Shown here piece by piece: positions 19,639-28,735 of a stretch of 64,000 nt of DNA. Origin of the DNA: Enterococcus gallinarum NBRC 100675. GTDB taxonomy: Bacteria; Bacillota; Bacilli; Lactobacillales; Enterococcaceae. Every line of letters begins with the position of its first letter. Position 1 is the first letter of the stretch. The notes beneath the pieces are model-generated. The model was not told where the DNA came from, did not search any database, and saw nothing but the letters and a program-made list of their open reading frames with translations. Both the position numbers and the translations under genes were made by a program. Location: the NCBI RefSeq assembly GCF_001544275.1, contig NZ_BCQE01000011.1, positions 1 through 64,000 on the forward strand. Direction: 5' to 3'.

Positions 19639-20747
19639 TATATGACTCCTTTCGCTAGCCAGTTTTTCTTATCTGCGATCAACAAGAAGGCGACCGCTCC
19701 CACCCCCCATAAGAAAAGAAGGATGAAAGCTGTCCCTAACCCGACTGTCGATTGCGATCTGACTGCAAACTCACCTGTGAGGATCTTTTGCAAATCAAAA
19801 ACAGCAAAAGGGGAATATTTACTGAATGGTGTACTAGCTATTGTACCGAGACCATAGCAAAGACAAAGGAGAAAAAAAGAAACATAGCGATTTGGAATCA
19901 AAACATTGGCCACAAAGCCCAGTAATTCTGTCACAATAATCAAACTTGTCAAAAGCACGAGTACCAATAGAAAGTATTGCCAGAAAGGTACGGCATGCCA
20001 AGTATGATGATAATAGACAGCCGTTGGATAGTGCCAATCCCCCCATCGTCCGATCACCGACATGGCCGCAGTGATTCCTAGAAGCAACAGGCTGATCGTT
20101 GCCAGATGACCAATCATCTTTACCCCGACTTTACTGATCATCCTTATAGGGAAGACTTGTGGATAGGAATGGATCAGAGAAAAATGGCGCTTTTCTTCCA
20201 GCAAATTATCGCTAGCAAAAAATGCCAGGAATAAAAAGCCAAATCCCAATAACACTTGAATAGTCAACGCAACAGCAGTCTGCGCATTGTCAACAGTAAG
20301 AAAAGGAGCTTTTTCCTGTTCTTCTAATTGCGCTGCTACCACTTTATTTTGCTGCAATTGCCAGATCGATGGTAAAAAGGCTTTATCTGGTAAAGCGGTT
20401 TCCCATAATTGCAGCTGAATTGTTGCAATCTCTTCACTGGTCCGATTGAAACGAGGAAATTCTTCCATGATTAGATTCGAGGCTTGCCGATTAGATAATG
20501 TGTTGTTTGCCAGCAGCAGTTGATAGGTTTCTTGCTTGTCCTGAGATTCATTTGGATAATTCTGATAATTGTCTACAAGCCGTAATGCTTGCGCTTTTTG
20601 CATAGTGATTTCTGCCTGTACATTCACTGGTTCCATGAATGTAAGATAAAAAGCGAGCCCCACACCAATCAAGAACGCTGCCATCATCGTAAACAAAAAA
20701 CGGCGCTGCCGAATCGATTTAGCCAGCAGATTTTTAAAGTAGTTCAT
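19638..20747 (-). CDS. ABC-2-type transporter permease
   Basis: 369 residues with the same architecture as the neighbouring permease: one N-terminal membrane segment, a large outside loop rich in Gln, and five C-terminal segments. Its stop touches the next gene's start. Together the genes predict a heterodimeric exporter in the order permease-permease-ATPase. Confidence 0.82.
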   Translation of the reverse strand: MNYFKNLLAKSIRQRRFLFTMMAAFLIGVGLAFYLTFMEPVNVQAEITMQKAQALRLVDNYQNYPNESQDKQETYQLLLANNTLSNRQASNLIMEEFPRFNRTSEEIATIQLQLWETALPDKAFLPSIWQLQQNKVVAAQLEEQEKAPFLTVDNAQTAVALTIQVLLGFGFLFLAFFASDNLLEEKRHFSLIHSYPQVFPIRMISKVGVKMIGHLATISLLLLGITAAMSVIGRWGDWHYPTAVYYHHTWHAVPFWQYFLLVLVLLTSLIIVTELLGFVANVLIPNRYVSFFLLCLCYGLGTIASTPFSKYSPFAVFDLQKILTGEFAVRSQSTVGLGTAFILLFLWGVGAVAFLLIADKKNWLAKGVI

Positions 20748-20865
20748 TTATCAATCTCCTTAAAGCTCCAAAGTTATTTTCTCATTATACCAGATTCTGC
20801 CATTTAAATATTTTTTTTCAATAAAAAGCGAGAAAAATGCCCTTTTATAAATCCCTAAAATAGCA

Positions 20866-20894
20866 TTGACAAACGTGAAGATAATCGGTAACAT
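20866..20894 (+). promoter_or_regulatory. Promoter of the tRNA-Leu gene
   Basis: TTGACA (20866-20871) and TAACAT (20889-20894) are exactly 17 nt apart, 52 nt before the mature tRNA 5' end. Confidence 0.75.
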
Positions 20895-20945
20895 GTTTTT
20901 TAGACGTGATGGCTGCAATCAGCTGTCAGTCTACAAAAACAATAA

Positions 20946-21027
20946 GCAGACGTGGTGGAACGGCAGACACGCACGCTTGAGGGGCGTGTGAGCTTAGCTC
21001 GTGTGGGTTCAAATCCCATCGTCTGCA
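20946..21027 (+). tRNA. tRNA-Leu (GAG anticodon)
   Basis: 82 nt. Acceptor GCAGACG pairs with CGTCTGC plus discriminator A. The anticodon arm CACGC-TTGAGGG-GCGTG has GAG at positions 34-36. A long variable arm (GAGC-TTA-GCTC) shows class II, as expected for leucine. T loop TTCAAAT. CCA is not encoded. It has its own promoter and terminator and is not an insertion site here. Confidence 0.95.
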
Positions 21028-21035
21028 TCGTACCG

Positions 21036-21064
21036 GCAAATTACTTCGGTAATTTGCTTTTTTT
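21036..21064 (+). terminator. Terminator after tRNA-Leu
   Basis: GCAAATTAC-TTCG-GTAATTTGC followed by T7; a perfect 9-bp stem with a stable UUCG tetraloop. Confidence 0.95.
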
Positions 21065-21110
21065 GTATTTCCAGTTCAATTAGTTGTATGCAATTGTTAT
21101 TTATAAATCT

Positions 21111-21165
21111 ATGACAAAAACACAACTAGGACGAAATTGCCGTCCTAGTTATGTGGTTTTGTCAT
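21111..21165. repeat. 55-bp imperfect inverted repeat (strong hairpin)
   Basis: ATGACAAAA pairs with TTTTGTCAT, and ACTAGGACG with CGTCCTAGT, with a CAC/GTG match between and a 7-nt loop. No T run follows, so it is not an obvious terminator. It may be a small non-autonomous mobile-element remnant or a structured RNA. Confidence 0.6.
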
Positions 21166-21269
21166 TTTCGGTTATACTGTTTCTAAGTATTTCTTCTATT
21201 TGTCTATACGTTGAGTCAAACACATAGAAGATTGCATGGAAATTCTATCTTGATCAAAGGAGCGAGAAC

Positions 21270-21536
21270 ATGTCTGATGAACGATGGCTGCAATTGAGGA
21301 GACGCCGAAAAATCGAATTGTATCTTTGCTTGATCGTGGTTATGCCGATGGTCTACGGATTATGGTTCAATCTAATTTTTCTTATCAGATATACGACTTT
21401 ACTTTTTTGCATTGCAGTACTCACGGCTCTCTATGAGTTGCTCAAACTTCTCTATGATAAAAGAAACCAAAAAAAGAAACTAGAGTCAGCAAATAATTGC
21501 TTTTCATTTAGACCGTCGTTAGTCAGGTCTCACTAA
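21270..21536 (+). CDS. Small hypothetical membrane protein
   Basis: 88 residues, one or two hydrophobic segments (residues 17-36 and 40-56) between strongly basic ends. AAAGGAGCGA lies well placed before the ATG. Not recognised. Confidence 0.55.
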   Translation: MSDERWLQLRRRRKIELYLCLIVVMPMVYGLWFNLIFLIRYTTLLFCIAVLTALYELLKLLYDKRNQKKKLESANNCFSFRPSLVRSH

Positions 21537-21736
21537 TTAACAGCACTCGATTGACCAGTAAAAAAGAATGAACTTGTCTATAAAAAGACACAGACAACCG
21601 AGCTGTTTTGGTTTAAACATTGTTTGGTAAATACGTGCAGGACACTTTCTTGATCCTTTAGTATTTTTACACCATTCTCATCGATCTCCCCCTTAACATA
21701 TACGTACGAATAAAATCATAAAAAAGGAGAAATAAG

Positions 21737-22039
21737 ATGAAAAAAATCTGTTTCGTTTTGACTGCAAGTAATGGGCTCAGTTATACCACATTGTCACCAG
21801 CGTTCTTTTTTGCAGATTATTCTGAGCTTAAGAATTATTTCGCCAATGATTATGATGTCTCAATCAATTATTTCCGCGATAAAGACCAAGTGGATTATTT
21901 GGTTGTACCTGATCCATTTGTCCCGTTTGACAACGAAAATGATCTGCCGATCATCAATGTCCCAGCCAACTATTTTGTTACAAAAGACTATGAACAAATA
22001 AAAAACACACTAGCTGCGTTTTTTATTAACAATCCCTAA
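21737..22039 (+). CDS. Hypothetical protein
   Basis: 100 residues, soluble, acidic, mixed alpha/beta (CFVLTASNGLS at the start; YLVVPDPFVPFDNENDLPIINVPA in the middle). It vaguely resembles small Rossmann-like or PTS EIIB-like folds, but no motif supports this. AAAAAGGAGAAATAAG precedes the ATG. Confidence 0.55.
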   Translation: MKKICFVLTASNGLSYTTLSPAFFFADYSELKNYFANDYDVSINYFRDKDQVDYLVVPDPFVPFDNENDLPIINVPANYFVTKDYEQIKNTLAAFFINNP

Positions 22040-22096
22040 CTATCCCAGTACAATAGCTACGGCTTTGAGCCAATCAATCGATTACAGGAGTTCATA

Positions 22097-22507
22097 TTGA
22101 AAAATCAAATAAAGCTACATTATTACCCAAAAGTTTGGGCATCTTTACTCTATTTACTACTGATTTTTTTGGCACTATTTGCCTATTTATCAAAATATCT
22201 AGATATAACCTTTTTTACAGCGATTTACCCCGACTTTTATTTACACATTTCCAATTTCTCTATTAGCTTGATCATTGGTCTGCTAGGGTATTTTTGGTTA
22301 TTGATGGGCGTCAAATTCACCTATACTCTCGGATTGACTATTTTCTTGCTGATTGCCAATTTATTAAGCGAAACGGTATTAGGCGTTATGAATACCCCCG
22401 ATCCCCTAGACATGTTTTTTGGATTTGTTGGTACCCTGATTGCTGCTGTTCTACTGTGGGTGATCTCTAAATTTGGTCTCAAACTTGCAGCCGAAGAATC
22501 TCAGTAA
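22097..22507 (+). CDS. Hypothetical membrane protein
   Basis: 136 residues with four predicted membrane helices. Start is TTG 22097 with AGGAG six bases upstream; no in-frame ATG is nearer. Possibly a VanZ-like or DUF-type integral membrane protein; not recognised. It follows the 21737 gene by 57 nt. Confidence 0.55.
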   Translation: MKNQIKLHYYPKVWASLLYLLLIFLALFAYLSKYLDITFFTAIYPDFYLHISNFSISLIIGLLGYFWLLMGVKFTYTLGLTIFLLIANLLSETVLGVMNTPDPLDMFFGFVGTLIAAVLLWVISKFGLKLAAEESQ

Positions 22508-22868
22508 CTTTCTGCTTATGAATCTTTGGAAAAATAATTTGGTAACGAGACGCTTACTTGCTCTTTATCAAGCAAAAGGGGTTATTTTGACAACTAATGG
22601 CAGAATCAGCCTGTAAAAAGCAGCTTCTGCTCACTGACAGACGCTCGATCCATGCGCATGACGAAAGCTCTTTGCTCCTCAATTCTTTATGAGAAATTTT
22701 TTCAGATCTGTTTTCAGATTTCGATCACTAAAGTTAACGACCTAACGACCTACACTAGCAGCTACGCTGCTTTTTTGTTACTCTCTCTATCTTTCATGCG
22801 ATTGAATAGGCATTTTAAAACTTATACTTATGATATAGTAATAAAAAAGAGACTAGGAGTTGATCGTA
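22508..22868. other. Gene-poor stretch before the YbaK gene
   Basis: 361 nt without a convincing gene. It holds a terminator hairpin AGCAGC-TAC-GCTGCT plus T6 (22757-22777). A short open frame at 22652 has no ribosome-binding site and no protein-like composition. The last 40 nt should hold the promoter of the next gene. Confidence 0.5.
22757..22777 (+). terminator. Small terminator
   Basis: AGCAGC-TAC-GCTGCTTTTTTG. Far (250 nt) from the nearest upstream stop, so it may end a short untranslated transcript. Confidence 0.6.
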
Positions 22869-23360
22869 TTGGATCCTTTTGAATCTGTTGCTGCAAGACT
22901 GACCGACTTGAACATTTCCTTTGAAGTGATCGAACACCCGCCTGCAAGTACAACTGCGGAAGCAGACAGCTTTATTGCTGGAATTGATGGGGTTCGAACA
23001 AAATCGATGTTTTTAACCAATAAAAAAAAGACCGCCTATTATCTCCTAATAATGGACGATCAAAAACGGCTTGATCTAAATCTGCTCAAAGAAATCACTG
23101 GTGAATCACGAGTCAAATTAGCTTCTCCTGATCTTTTGTGGAAAAAAATGCACTTACCACCTGGCGTTGTCTCCATATTTGGGCTCTTAAACAATCCAGA
23201 GCGAGATATTCAGATTTTCTTTGAGCGCGAAATCACTAAAAAACCACGAATGAGTTTCCATCCTAATACAAATACCAAGACGATCTTCCTTGCTACCAAG
23301 GATGTATTCAACTTTTTAACGGTCAATGGCTTTTCTTATCAGATCATAGATATCTCCTGA
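22869..23360 (+). CDS. YbaK/ProX-type aminoacyl-tRNA deacylase
   Basis: 163 residues from TTG 22869; AGGAG is 9 nt upstream. The frame opens at TTG 22860, but that would touch the ribosome-binding site. YbaK/EbsC fold with HPPASTTAEAD (substrate pocket), KSMFLTNKKK containing the conserved Lys, and the C-terminal SFHPNTNTKTI block that matches ProXp-ala/PrdX. Likely hydrolyses mischarged Ala-tRNAPro in trans. Confidence 0.82.
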   Translation: MDPFESVAARLTDLNISFEVIEHPPASTTAEADSFIAGIDGVRTKSMFLTNKKKTAYYLLIMDDQKRLDLNLLKEITGESRVKLASPDLLWKKMHLPPGVVSIFGLLNNPERDIQIFFEREITKKPRMSFHPNTNTKTIFLATKDVFNFLTVNGFSYQIIDIS

Positions 23361-23531
23361 TTTTCATGGGGTTGTGCTGGAATCAGTCCGCACAGCCCTG
23401 ATACTTTTTACTGGCATCTATTTTGTCAAACCCGCCAGTCACCCCTCATCAATGTGCACAAAACTTGCTGCCCGGCAAACTATCATCTAAAAGGTATTTT
23501 TTGCTTCACATCCGCAACTGACTTTCAAAAA

Positions 23532-23556
23532 CAAAAAAGGACCCGCTGACGGGTCC
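23532..23556 (-). terminator. Terminator
   Basis: GGACCCG-CTGA-CGGGTCC (23539-23556) with a T run on the minus strand. Serves the small membrane protein gene ending at 23561. Confidence 0.85.
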
Positions 23557-23560
23557 CCGC

Positions 23561-23779
23561 TTATTTTTTTGTCATTGATACTTTCATTAATTGATGTTTC
23601 CAGACGGATTGGACGCCATATAATCCAATCGCAAGAATACCAATCAATGCCAAGTAAGCAAATTTCGCCATTGGATCGATGCCATAATTAGTCATAAATG
23701 GGTCTTGAACAAATAGTACCAGCAAACTAGTTAAAATCAATGAAACCCATAGCGTATTCATCAGATGCCACCATTTCAT
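23561..23779 (-). CDS. Small two-helix membrane protein
   Basis: 72 residues from ATG 23779, with AGGAG upstream; the frame extends to 23836 but lacks a site there. Two hydrophobic helices (about 7-25 and 37-58) and a basic tail. Possibly DUF3923-like; not certain. Confidence 0.6.
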   Translation of the reverse strand: MKWWHLMNTLWVSLILTSLLVLFVQDPFMTNYGIDPMAKFAYLALIGILAIGLYGVQSVWKHQLMKVSMTKK

Positions 23780-23896
23780 GTTCCTGCACTCCTTTTTTGA
23801 TATGCCAAGTATCTCATAAAGCCGATCTTTCCCCATCCGTCTTTAGATTGAAACTGCTATCAAGGATTCAAAAACATCAAAAGCTATCATTTTTAC

Positions 23897-24760
23897 CTAG
23901 TATTCCATTTTGACTTGGATGCCATTTGGATCCAATAAAGCCAAACGCCTACTTGATTCAAGAGTAAGGGATACATTTTCCTTCTCAAGATGCGTGAGCA
24001 ATGACTCAAAGGCTTCTTTGTCTGGGAGCACAAAGGTATAATAAGCCAATCCTAGATCATTGTCTGCCATAGGAGTCACACCTTTGCCCATCCAAGTATT
24101 CGAGCCAATATGGTGATGATAATCTCCTGCCGCAAAAAATTTTGCTTGGTTCCCAAAATTATTTTTTAAGCTCAGTCCTACGACTTGGGTATAAAAAGTT
24201 TCTGTCTGGGCTAAATCAGCAACTTTTAAATGAACATGTCCCACAATAGTGCCTGTGGGGAAACTTGATTGTTGGCTGTCTGCTGCTGCGACAACCCCCT
24301 CTGCATCCATTTCTTTTGTGATTCCAACAATTTCGCCATCTTCTCGAATATCCCATTCAGATTTTGGTTTATCACGATACACTTCAATCCCATTCCCCTC
24401 GGGATCTGTTAAGTACAATGCTTCGCTGTAGCCATGATCACTGGCGCCATCGATCGGTGCATTGCTTTGCAAATAATGGATCAATGTATTGCCTAAATCC
24501 TTGCGAGTTGGCAAAAGAAAAGCGACATGAAACAGTCCTGTCTTCCTTGTGAGAGGTAATGGATTTTCGACTTTGATCAATTCAAGCAGTATTTTCTCTG
24601 TCGTACCTAAGCGAGCTGTCTGCTGATTTTTTTCGATCAATGATAGTCCGATCACTTGAGTATAAAAAGCAATCATTTTTTCTAAGTTGGCTACTTTTAA
24701 GACAACTTTCCCAATTTGAGTCTGTTCATGAAGTTGAAATTCTGGAATAATCACCGTCAT
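23897..24760 (-). CDS. VOC/glyoxalase superfamily dioxygenase (CatE-like)
   Basis: 287 residues from ATG 24760 (AGGAG 8 nt upstream). Two vicinal-oxygen-chelate repeats: GKVVLKVANLEKMIAFYTQVIGLSL near the start and GHVHLKVADLAQTETFYTQVVGLSL at about residue 165. Metal ligands His/Glu are visible (HVAFLLP, EVYRDKP, HHHIGSNTW). It resembles catechol-2,3-dioxygenase-type CatE of Bacillus; the actual substrate in this organism is unknown. Confidence 0.85.
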   Translation of the reverse strand: MTVIIPEFQLHEQTQIGKVVLKVANLEKMIAFYTQVIGLSLIEKNQQTARLGTTEKILLELIKVENPLPLTRKTGLFHVAFLLPTRKDLGNTLIHYLQSNAPIDGASDHGYSEALYLTDPEGNGIEVYRDKPKSEWDIREDGEIVGITKEMDAEGVVAAADSQQSSFPTGTIVGHVHLKVADLAQTETFYTQVVGLSLKNNFGNQAKFFAAGDYHHHIGSNTWMGKGVTPMADNDLGLAYYTFVLPDKEAFESLLTHLEKENVSLTLESSRRLALLDPNGIQVKMEY

Positions 24761-24847
24761 AGTTTCTGCTCCTTTTCTCATCTCGAATGGATGACTTGTT
24801 ACTTTAATAATAACACTAACTTAAAGTAAGTAAAGAGATTTGCTTGA

Positions 24848-25294
24848 CTAGCAGAATTCTTCATTTTTTTCCAAAATACGCATCCTTCTCCCAAAGCGAT
24901 CGGTGGCTGTCTCAATTTGTTGATAGCCCAATTTTTCATACAAACCTGTCAGCTGAGTGACAATATAGTACGTATCAAAACCGATCTGATGCAAGCGTCG
25001 TTCTGCAGCAGATACCAATTGCTGACCAAGATGATTGCCGCGATAGCTGGGAGCAACATACACGGTCGCAATAAAAGGAGCGACTTGAAGAGGGACAATA
25101 TCCTCTTTGACGATTGTACAAAATCCAGCTAATTGATTGTGGGCAACAGCCACAAAAACGCCTTCCCAGTCGTTATAGCTTCTCTGACGCATCTTATTTG
25201 CTACAAATGCAGCAGCTTTCCAATCAACGCTGGCAATTTGATCCGCATAAGTCAACCAGTTTGGTTGATCTTTTTGCAAAAATTTAATTTCCAT
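24848..25294 (-). CDS. GNAT-family N-acetyltransferase
   Basis: 148 residues. Acetyl-CoA-binding motif A is visible as ATVYVAPSYRGNHLGQQLVSAAERR, preceded by a strand with GFCTIV. Substrate unknown. AGGAAGG lies before the ATG. Confidence 0.85.
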   Translation of the reverse strand: MEIKFLQKDQPNWLTYADQIASVDWKAAAFVANKMRQRSYNDWEGVFVAVAHNQLAGFCTIVKEDIVPLQVAPFIATVYVAPSYRGNHLGQQLVSAAERRLHQIGFDTYYIVTQLTGLYEKLGYQQIETATDRFGRRMRILEKNEEFC

Positions 25295-25431
25295 TTCAAA
25301 ACTCCTTCCTTATTAAAAACTAAGCAGCATTCGCATTATTTTACCACTTTCGGCTTGATAATTGTTTTTTCGGAAACCCTTTTTGGCGTAGTTGGCTTCT
25401 CTAATATAATAAGTTCTTATAAAGCACAGAC

Positions 25432-25483
25432 GAGATAAAAACTGCTGGCAAGTCCCCTCCAGGCTGCCAGCAGTTTTTATCTC
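25432..25483 (-). terminator. Strong terminator at the end of the pectin cluster
   Basis: Perfect 19-bp stem (25432-25450 with 25465-25483; core AACTGCTGGCA), 14-nt loop. It lies 40 nt beyond the degraded esterase gene. Confidence 0.85.
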
Positions 25484-25523
25484 TTATTTACTTTCTGATC
25501 CATCAATACGCATCATTGTAGAT

Positions 25524-25860
25524 TCAGAACTGTTGATTGTTATTGAGTATGTTGGTCCAGAGTGGTTTGTCCAATGAACTAAAATGTTTAAACACCGTAC
25601 TTTCGCCATGTTTTCTCTCACCAAAGCCCCACATATCGATTGCTCCAACTGCATAGTCCTTAGCGATCAATGTTTCTAGAAAACTTTCTGGCTGCAACTA
25701 ATGACTGCTACTGCGTAATTCTTCTATGCCAATAGAAAAACCGCCGCCATGAGAGTGGTTGAAAAGAATAAACGGCACTGGCTTTTTCTCATAAGGATAG
25801 GCAAAATAAGCCGACACTGGTTCTTGTTAATTGAGATCTAACAAAAACTTTTCGAGACAA
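25524..25860 (-). pseudogene. Remnant of an alpha/beta-hydrolase (acetyl-esterase-like) gene
   Basis: Reading the minus strand in one frame gives a protein-like segment with EPVSAYFAYPYEKKPVPF, then NHSHGGGFSIGIEEL, then YAVGAIDMWGFGERKHGES. This is the pattern of dienelactone-hydrolase/acetyl-xylan-esterase-type enzymes found beside pectinases. The frame is broken by TAA at 25827-25829 and TAG at 25698-25700 and ends at TGA 25524-25526, far short of a normal ~300-residue enzyme; the nucleophile region is missing. Both internal stops stand where a glutamine could once have been. Clearly dead. Confidence 0.75.
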
Positions 25861-25947
25861 TCGTTTTCTCATAAAAGAACTTTCTTTCAAGAACTATTGC
25901 TTCCTTTCTCTCAAATGATCCAAACCTTTGCAACGTTTGCCGCTGTT

Positions 25948-27261
25948 TCACGAAAAACCACCATGAAGCACGAGAGGCTTACCATTTTCTTTAGAACGGT
26001 CAACTTCAATCCCTTGGCTATTCTCGATATGGAAGGCATTTTCAACATCGACTAATTCTAAACGGTCAAAATGGATATTTTTAGCACAGCCAATGTAGAA
26101 TCCTTGACTAGTCATCTCTTCCATTCCAGTCATCATAGCTGGTTTTCCGGGTATGGGCTCTTTTGCCATGGAAATTGCTACTTCATGAAACGAGATATCT
26201 GAAATGAATTGTTCAGATAAACCATAAATAAAACCAGCAGCAGCATGAACATTTCGCGCGCTGATATTGGCAAAATGAATTCTCCTAAACTGAGGAGTCT
26301 CTTCAGAGATTGGGTAAGGATTTTTATCCCAAACATACTTTTCTTTTCCTTTAGGACCACAAAAATAATACAAATTCAGCGTAAATGGGCAAATCACATT
26401 GTCCATAATTAGGTTATTCACCCGAATATCCTCAATAATCCCGCCGCGTCCTCTACGAGATTTCAAACGAATGCCCCGATCGGTGTCTTGGAAAATACAA
26501 TTCGAGATTGTCACATTACGAATGTCTCCGCTCATTTCACTTCCTAGAACGACCCCGCCATGACCATGGAGCATTTGACAGTTGCTGATCGTGATATTTT
26601 CACAGGAAACTCGTTCTTTTGTCTCTTCTGTTCCAGATTTAATGGCAATACAATCATCCCCTACATCGATCAAACAATTGCTGATACGAACATTCTTACA
26701 AGACTCCGGATCAATGCCATCAGTATTTGGCGAATCTGCAGGATTTTTGATCTTAATATTATCCACAGTGATGTCTTGGCATAAGATTGGATTGACTGTC
26801 CAGCTGGGAGAATTGACCAAACAAACATCTCGCAATGTGATTTGCTGACAGGAATCAAAACTAATCAGTTTTGGTCGCGGATATTCTAACTGCTATGGAT
26901 GATTGCGAAAGATATCCCACCATTTCTGACCTTGACCATCTAACGTGCCAAAACCTGTGATTGCAATATTTTCGGCACCGTCGGCATAGATGCAAGAAGC
27001 ATAGACATCCCGTTTCACCCCTTCCCAACGAGAAACCACCACTGGATACTCTTTGGGATCATCCGAGAATCGAAGAACAGCTCCCGGTTGTAGATGGAGT
27101 TCAACATTACTTTTTAACATCAGTGAACCTGTTGGATACATACCCGAGGCAAACGTCAACCTCCCTCCTCCTGCCTGATGAAGCTGATCGATATACTTTT
27201 GGATTGTTGCCGTCACTGACTTTTCATTTAAATAATCGTTGATGTCAATACTAATTTCCAT
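25948..27261 (-). pseudogene. GH28 polygalacturonase gene interrupted by an in-frame amber codon
   Basis: One frame of 438 codons with a single internal TAG at 26893-26895 (codon 123). Upstream: an N-terminal GH28 segment ending GFGTLDGQGQKWWDIFRNHP. Downstream, in the same frame without indel: QLEYPRPKLISF, NTDGIDPESCKNVRI (the GH28 NTDGxD motif), GDDCIAIKSG (catalytic Asp pair), GHGGVVLGSEMSG (catalytic His) and RIRLKSRRGRGG-like residues. All catalytic residues lie after the stop. Without signal peptide, so it would have acted inside the cell on oligogalacturonides. Likely inactive unless the stop is read through. Confidence 0.88.
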
Positions 27262-27299
27262 TCTTTTCCCCTTCCTTCTTTAAAGATTCTATTAAAAGG

Positions 27300-27538
27300 C
27301 TAGTTTGCACAGCTGTGCAAATCCTTTAAAGCGATCTGAATTTTTTGATCGAGATTTCCTTTGACTTGCTGAACGAAATTTTGCTGATTTTGGACCAATG
27401 TTTTCTGAATATCCTTATACGTGCGATGATAAATGAAACTGCCAAACTCTATTATTAAAACGCTTCCAATTATAGAAACTGGAAGGAAAATGTTATAAAA
27501 AAAGGTTGAATGTTTCCGAATAGCCCTACCCTTTTCAT
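27300..27538 (-). pseudogene. N-terminal remnant of a membrane-anchored (YesN/YesS-like AraC) regulator
   Basis: ATG 27538 follows AGGAGG perfectly but its frame stops after 22 codons. A +1/-1 shifted frame then reads RKHSTFFYNIFLPVSIIGSVL, continues with a membrane segment and a Gln-rich coiled-coil start (DIQKTLVQNQQNFVQQVKGN), and ends at TAG 27300. This resembles the N-terminus of AraC-type regulators with an extracellular sensor that sit beside pectin genes. The sensor and DNA-binding domains are gone. Identification rests on a short segment. Confidence 0.5.
27304..27321. promoter_or_regulatory. 18-bp perfect palindrome, candidate operator of the polygalacturonase gene
   Basis: TTTGCACAGCTGTGCAAA, 43-60 nt upstream of the GH28 start. 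Its half-site TGTGCA also occurs in the two GTTAACGTGTGCA sites near the LacI-type gene and uxaB, so the same regulator may bind all three. Confidence 0.5.
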
Positions 27539-27633
27539 GAGATTCCTCCTGTAATTACTGAAAGAATCATTTCTTAAGATATGTCCATTCTAGCATAAAA
27601 AATTTCGTGTGAATACAGGTTCAAAGAAAAAAA

Positions 27634-27646
27634 GTTAACGTGTGCA
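27634..27646. promoter_or_regulatory. Candidate LacI-family operator upstream of the regulator gene
   Basis: GTTAACGTGTGCA, identical to the site at 28736-28748 before uxaB. It ends 11 nt before the -35 box of the regulator promoter. Confidence 0.6.
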
Positions 27647-27657
27647 TTATTGATATA

Positions 27658-27686
27658 TTGACATTCCTCTCTTTAGGATATATGCT
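27658..27686 (+). promoter_or_regulatory. Promoter of the LacI-type regulator
   Basis: TTGACA (27658-27663), 17-nt spacer, TATGCT (27681-27686), 29 nt before the ATG. Confidence 0.8.
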
Positions 27687-27715
27687 AAAACCAATGAGAA
27701 AGTCGAGGGATAAGT

Positions 27716-28696
27716 ATGGTCACTATCAAAGATATTGCAAAAATCGCAGGCGTCTCCCATACCACGGTTTCAAGAGCGTTAAATGACAGCCCACTAATCA
27801 AGCCAGCCACAAAAAAGAAAATTGGTGACATTGCGCGTTCTTTAAATTATACGCCGAATGTCAATGCCAAAAGTCTGGTCAATCAGAGGTCGTATATTAT
27901 TGGCCTTTACTTTTCTAATTTGTCGGCAGGTACATCGGATCGCTTTTTGGTTGAAGTGATCAAGGGAATCAATACCACCCTACCGCCAGAGTATCGCTTA
28001 GCGGTCCACGATATGACGACCCTCACCAGTCCAGTTGAGGACTTGCCAAGGATGGATGGCATCATCGTTATGAGTCAAAGCGATCAAGATGACACTTTCA
28101 TCGAAGAAATCAGCCACTTAGATTTGCCGGTGGTCGTTCTCAATCGACAAATTGATAGACCATCATTTTTAAATGTCACAAGCAATGATGCGCAAGGCGT
28201 TTATCAAGCCATTGACTACGCGATTCAGTTAGGCTATAAGAAAGTTGCGATCATTGAAGGTAAGCCAACTTTTCGTTCCAGTATAGAGCGTAAGAAAGGC
28301 TTCATGCGGGCTCTTGCTGAGCACGGGCTAGCGTTTCCAACAGAATACGCTGTCACTGGAGACTATTCTATCGAGAGCGGTCGAAAATGTGCCCAACAAT
28401 TACTTGAACTTGCAGAGCCGCCAGAAGTGATTTTCTGTTCCAACGACGACATGGCCATTGGCGCAATCAACACTTGTCTTGAATATGGTCTTGCAATCCC
28501 TGCCGATATCGCCATTATTGGATTTGACAATGTCCCGTTTTCAAAATATACGAATCCCCCGTTGACGACCATTAGCAAGCCCGTTTTTGAAATGAGTCAG
28601 CTTGGGGCACAACTGCTGCTAGATTCAATCAACGGCTCTGTTTCACAAAAACAATACCTTTTAGATACAGAACTAACAATCAGACACTCCCTCTAG
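27716..28696 (+). CDS. LacI/GalR-family regulator of the galacturonate locus (KdgR-like)
   Basis: 326 residues. N-terminal HTH (TIKDIAKIAGVSHTTVSRAL) and a hinge, then a periplasmic-binding-protein-like effector domain (residues 60-326). Position between the polygalacturonase and uxaB genes, and two identical candidate operators, point to control of uronate use; the effector could be KDG or a uronate derivative (inference). It appears intact although the genes around it are not. Confidence 0.85.
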   Translation: MVTIKDIAKIAGVSHTTVSRALNDSPLIKPATKKKIGDIARSLNYTPNVNAKSLVNQRSYIIGLYFSNLSAGTSDRFLVEVIKGINTTLPPEYRLAVHDMTTLTSPVEDLPRMDGIIVMSQSDQDDTFIEEISHLDLPVVVLNRQIDRPSFLNVTSNDAQGVYQAIDYAIQLGYKKVAIIEGKPTFRSSIERKKGFMRALAEHGLAFPTEYAVTGDYSIESGRKCAQQLLELAEPPEVIFCSNDDMAIGAINTCLEYGLAIPADIAIIGFDNVPFSKYTNPPLTTISKPVFEMSQLGAQLLLDSINGSVSQKQYLLDTELTIRHSL

Positions 28697-28735
28697 CATT
28701 CGCTTCTTGAATGCTTTTGGCTGTTGCTTAAAAAT

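Noticed and set aside
20946-21027. tRNA-Leu as a possible attachment site
   Set aside because: The 3' end of the tRNA is not repeated at either edge of the mobile element, which lies 9 kb away in uxaB.
22652-22882. A 76-residue frame before the YbaK gene
   Set aside because: No ribosome-binding site, overlaps a terminator and the next gene's start, composition not protein-like.
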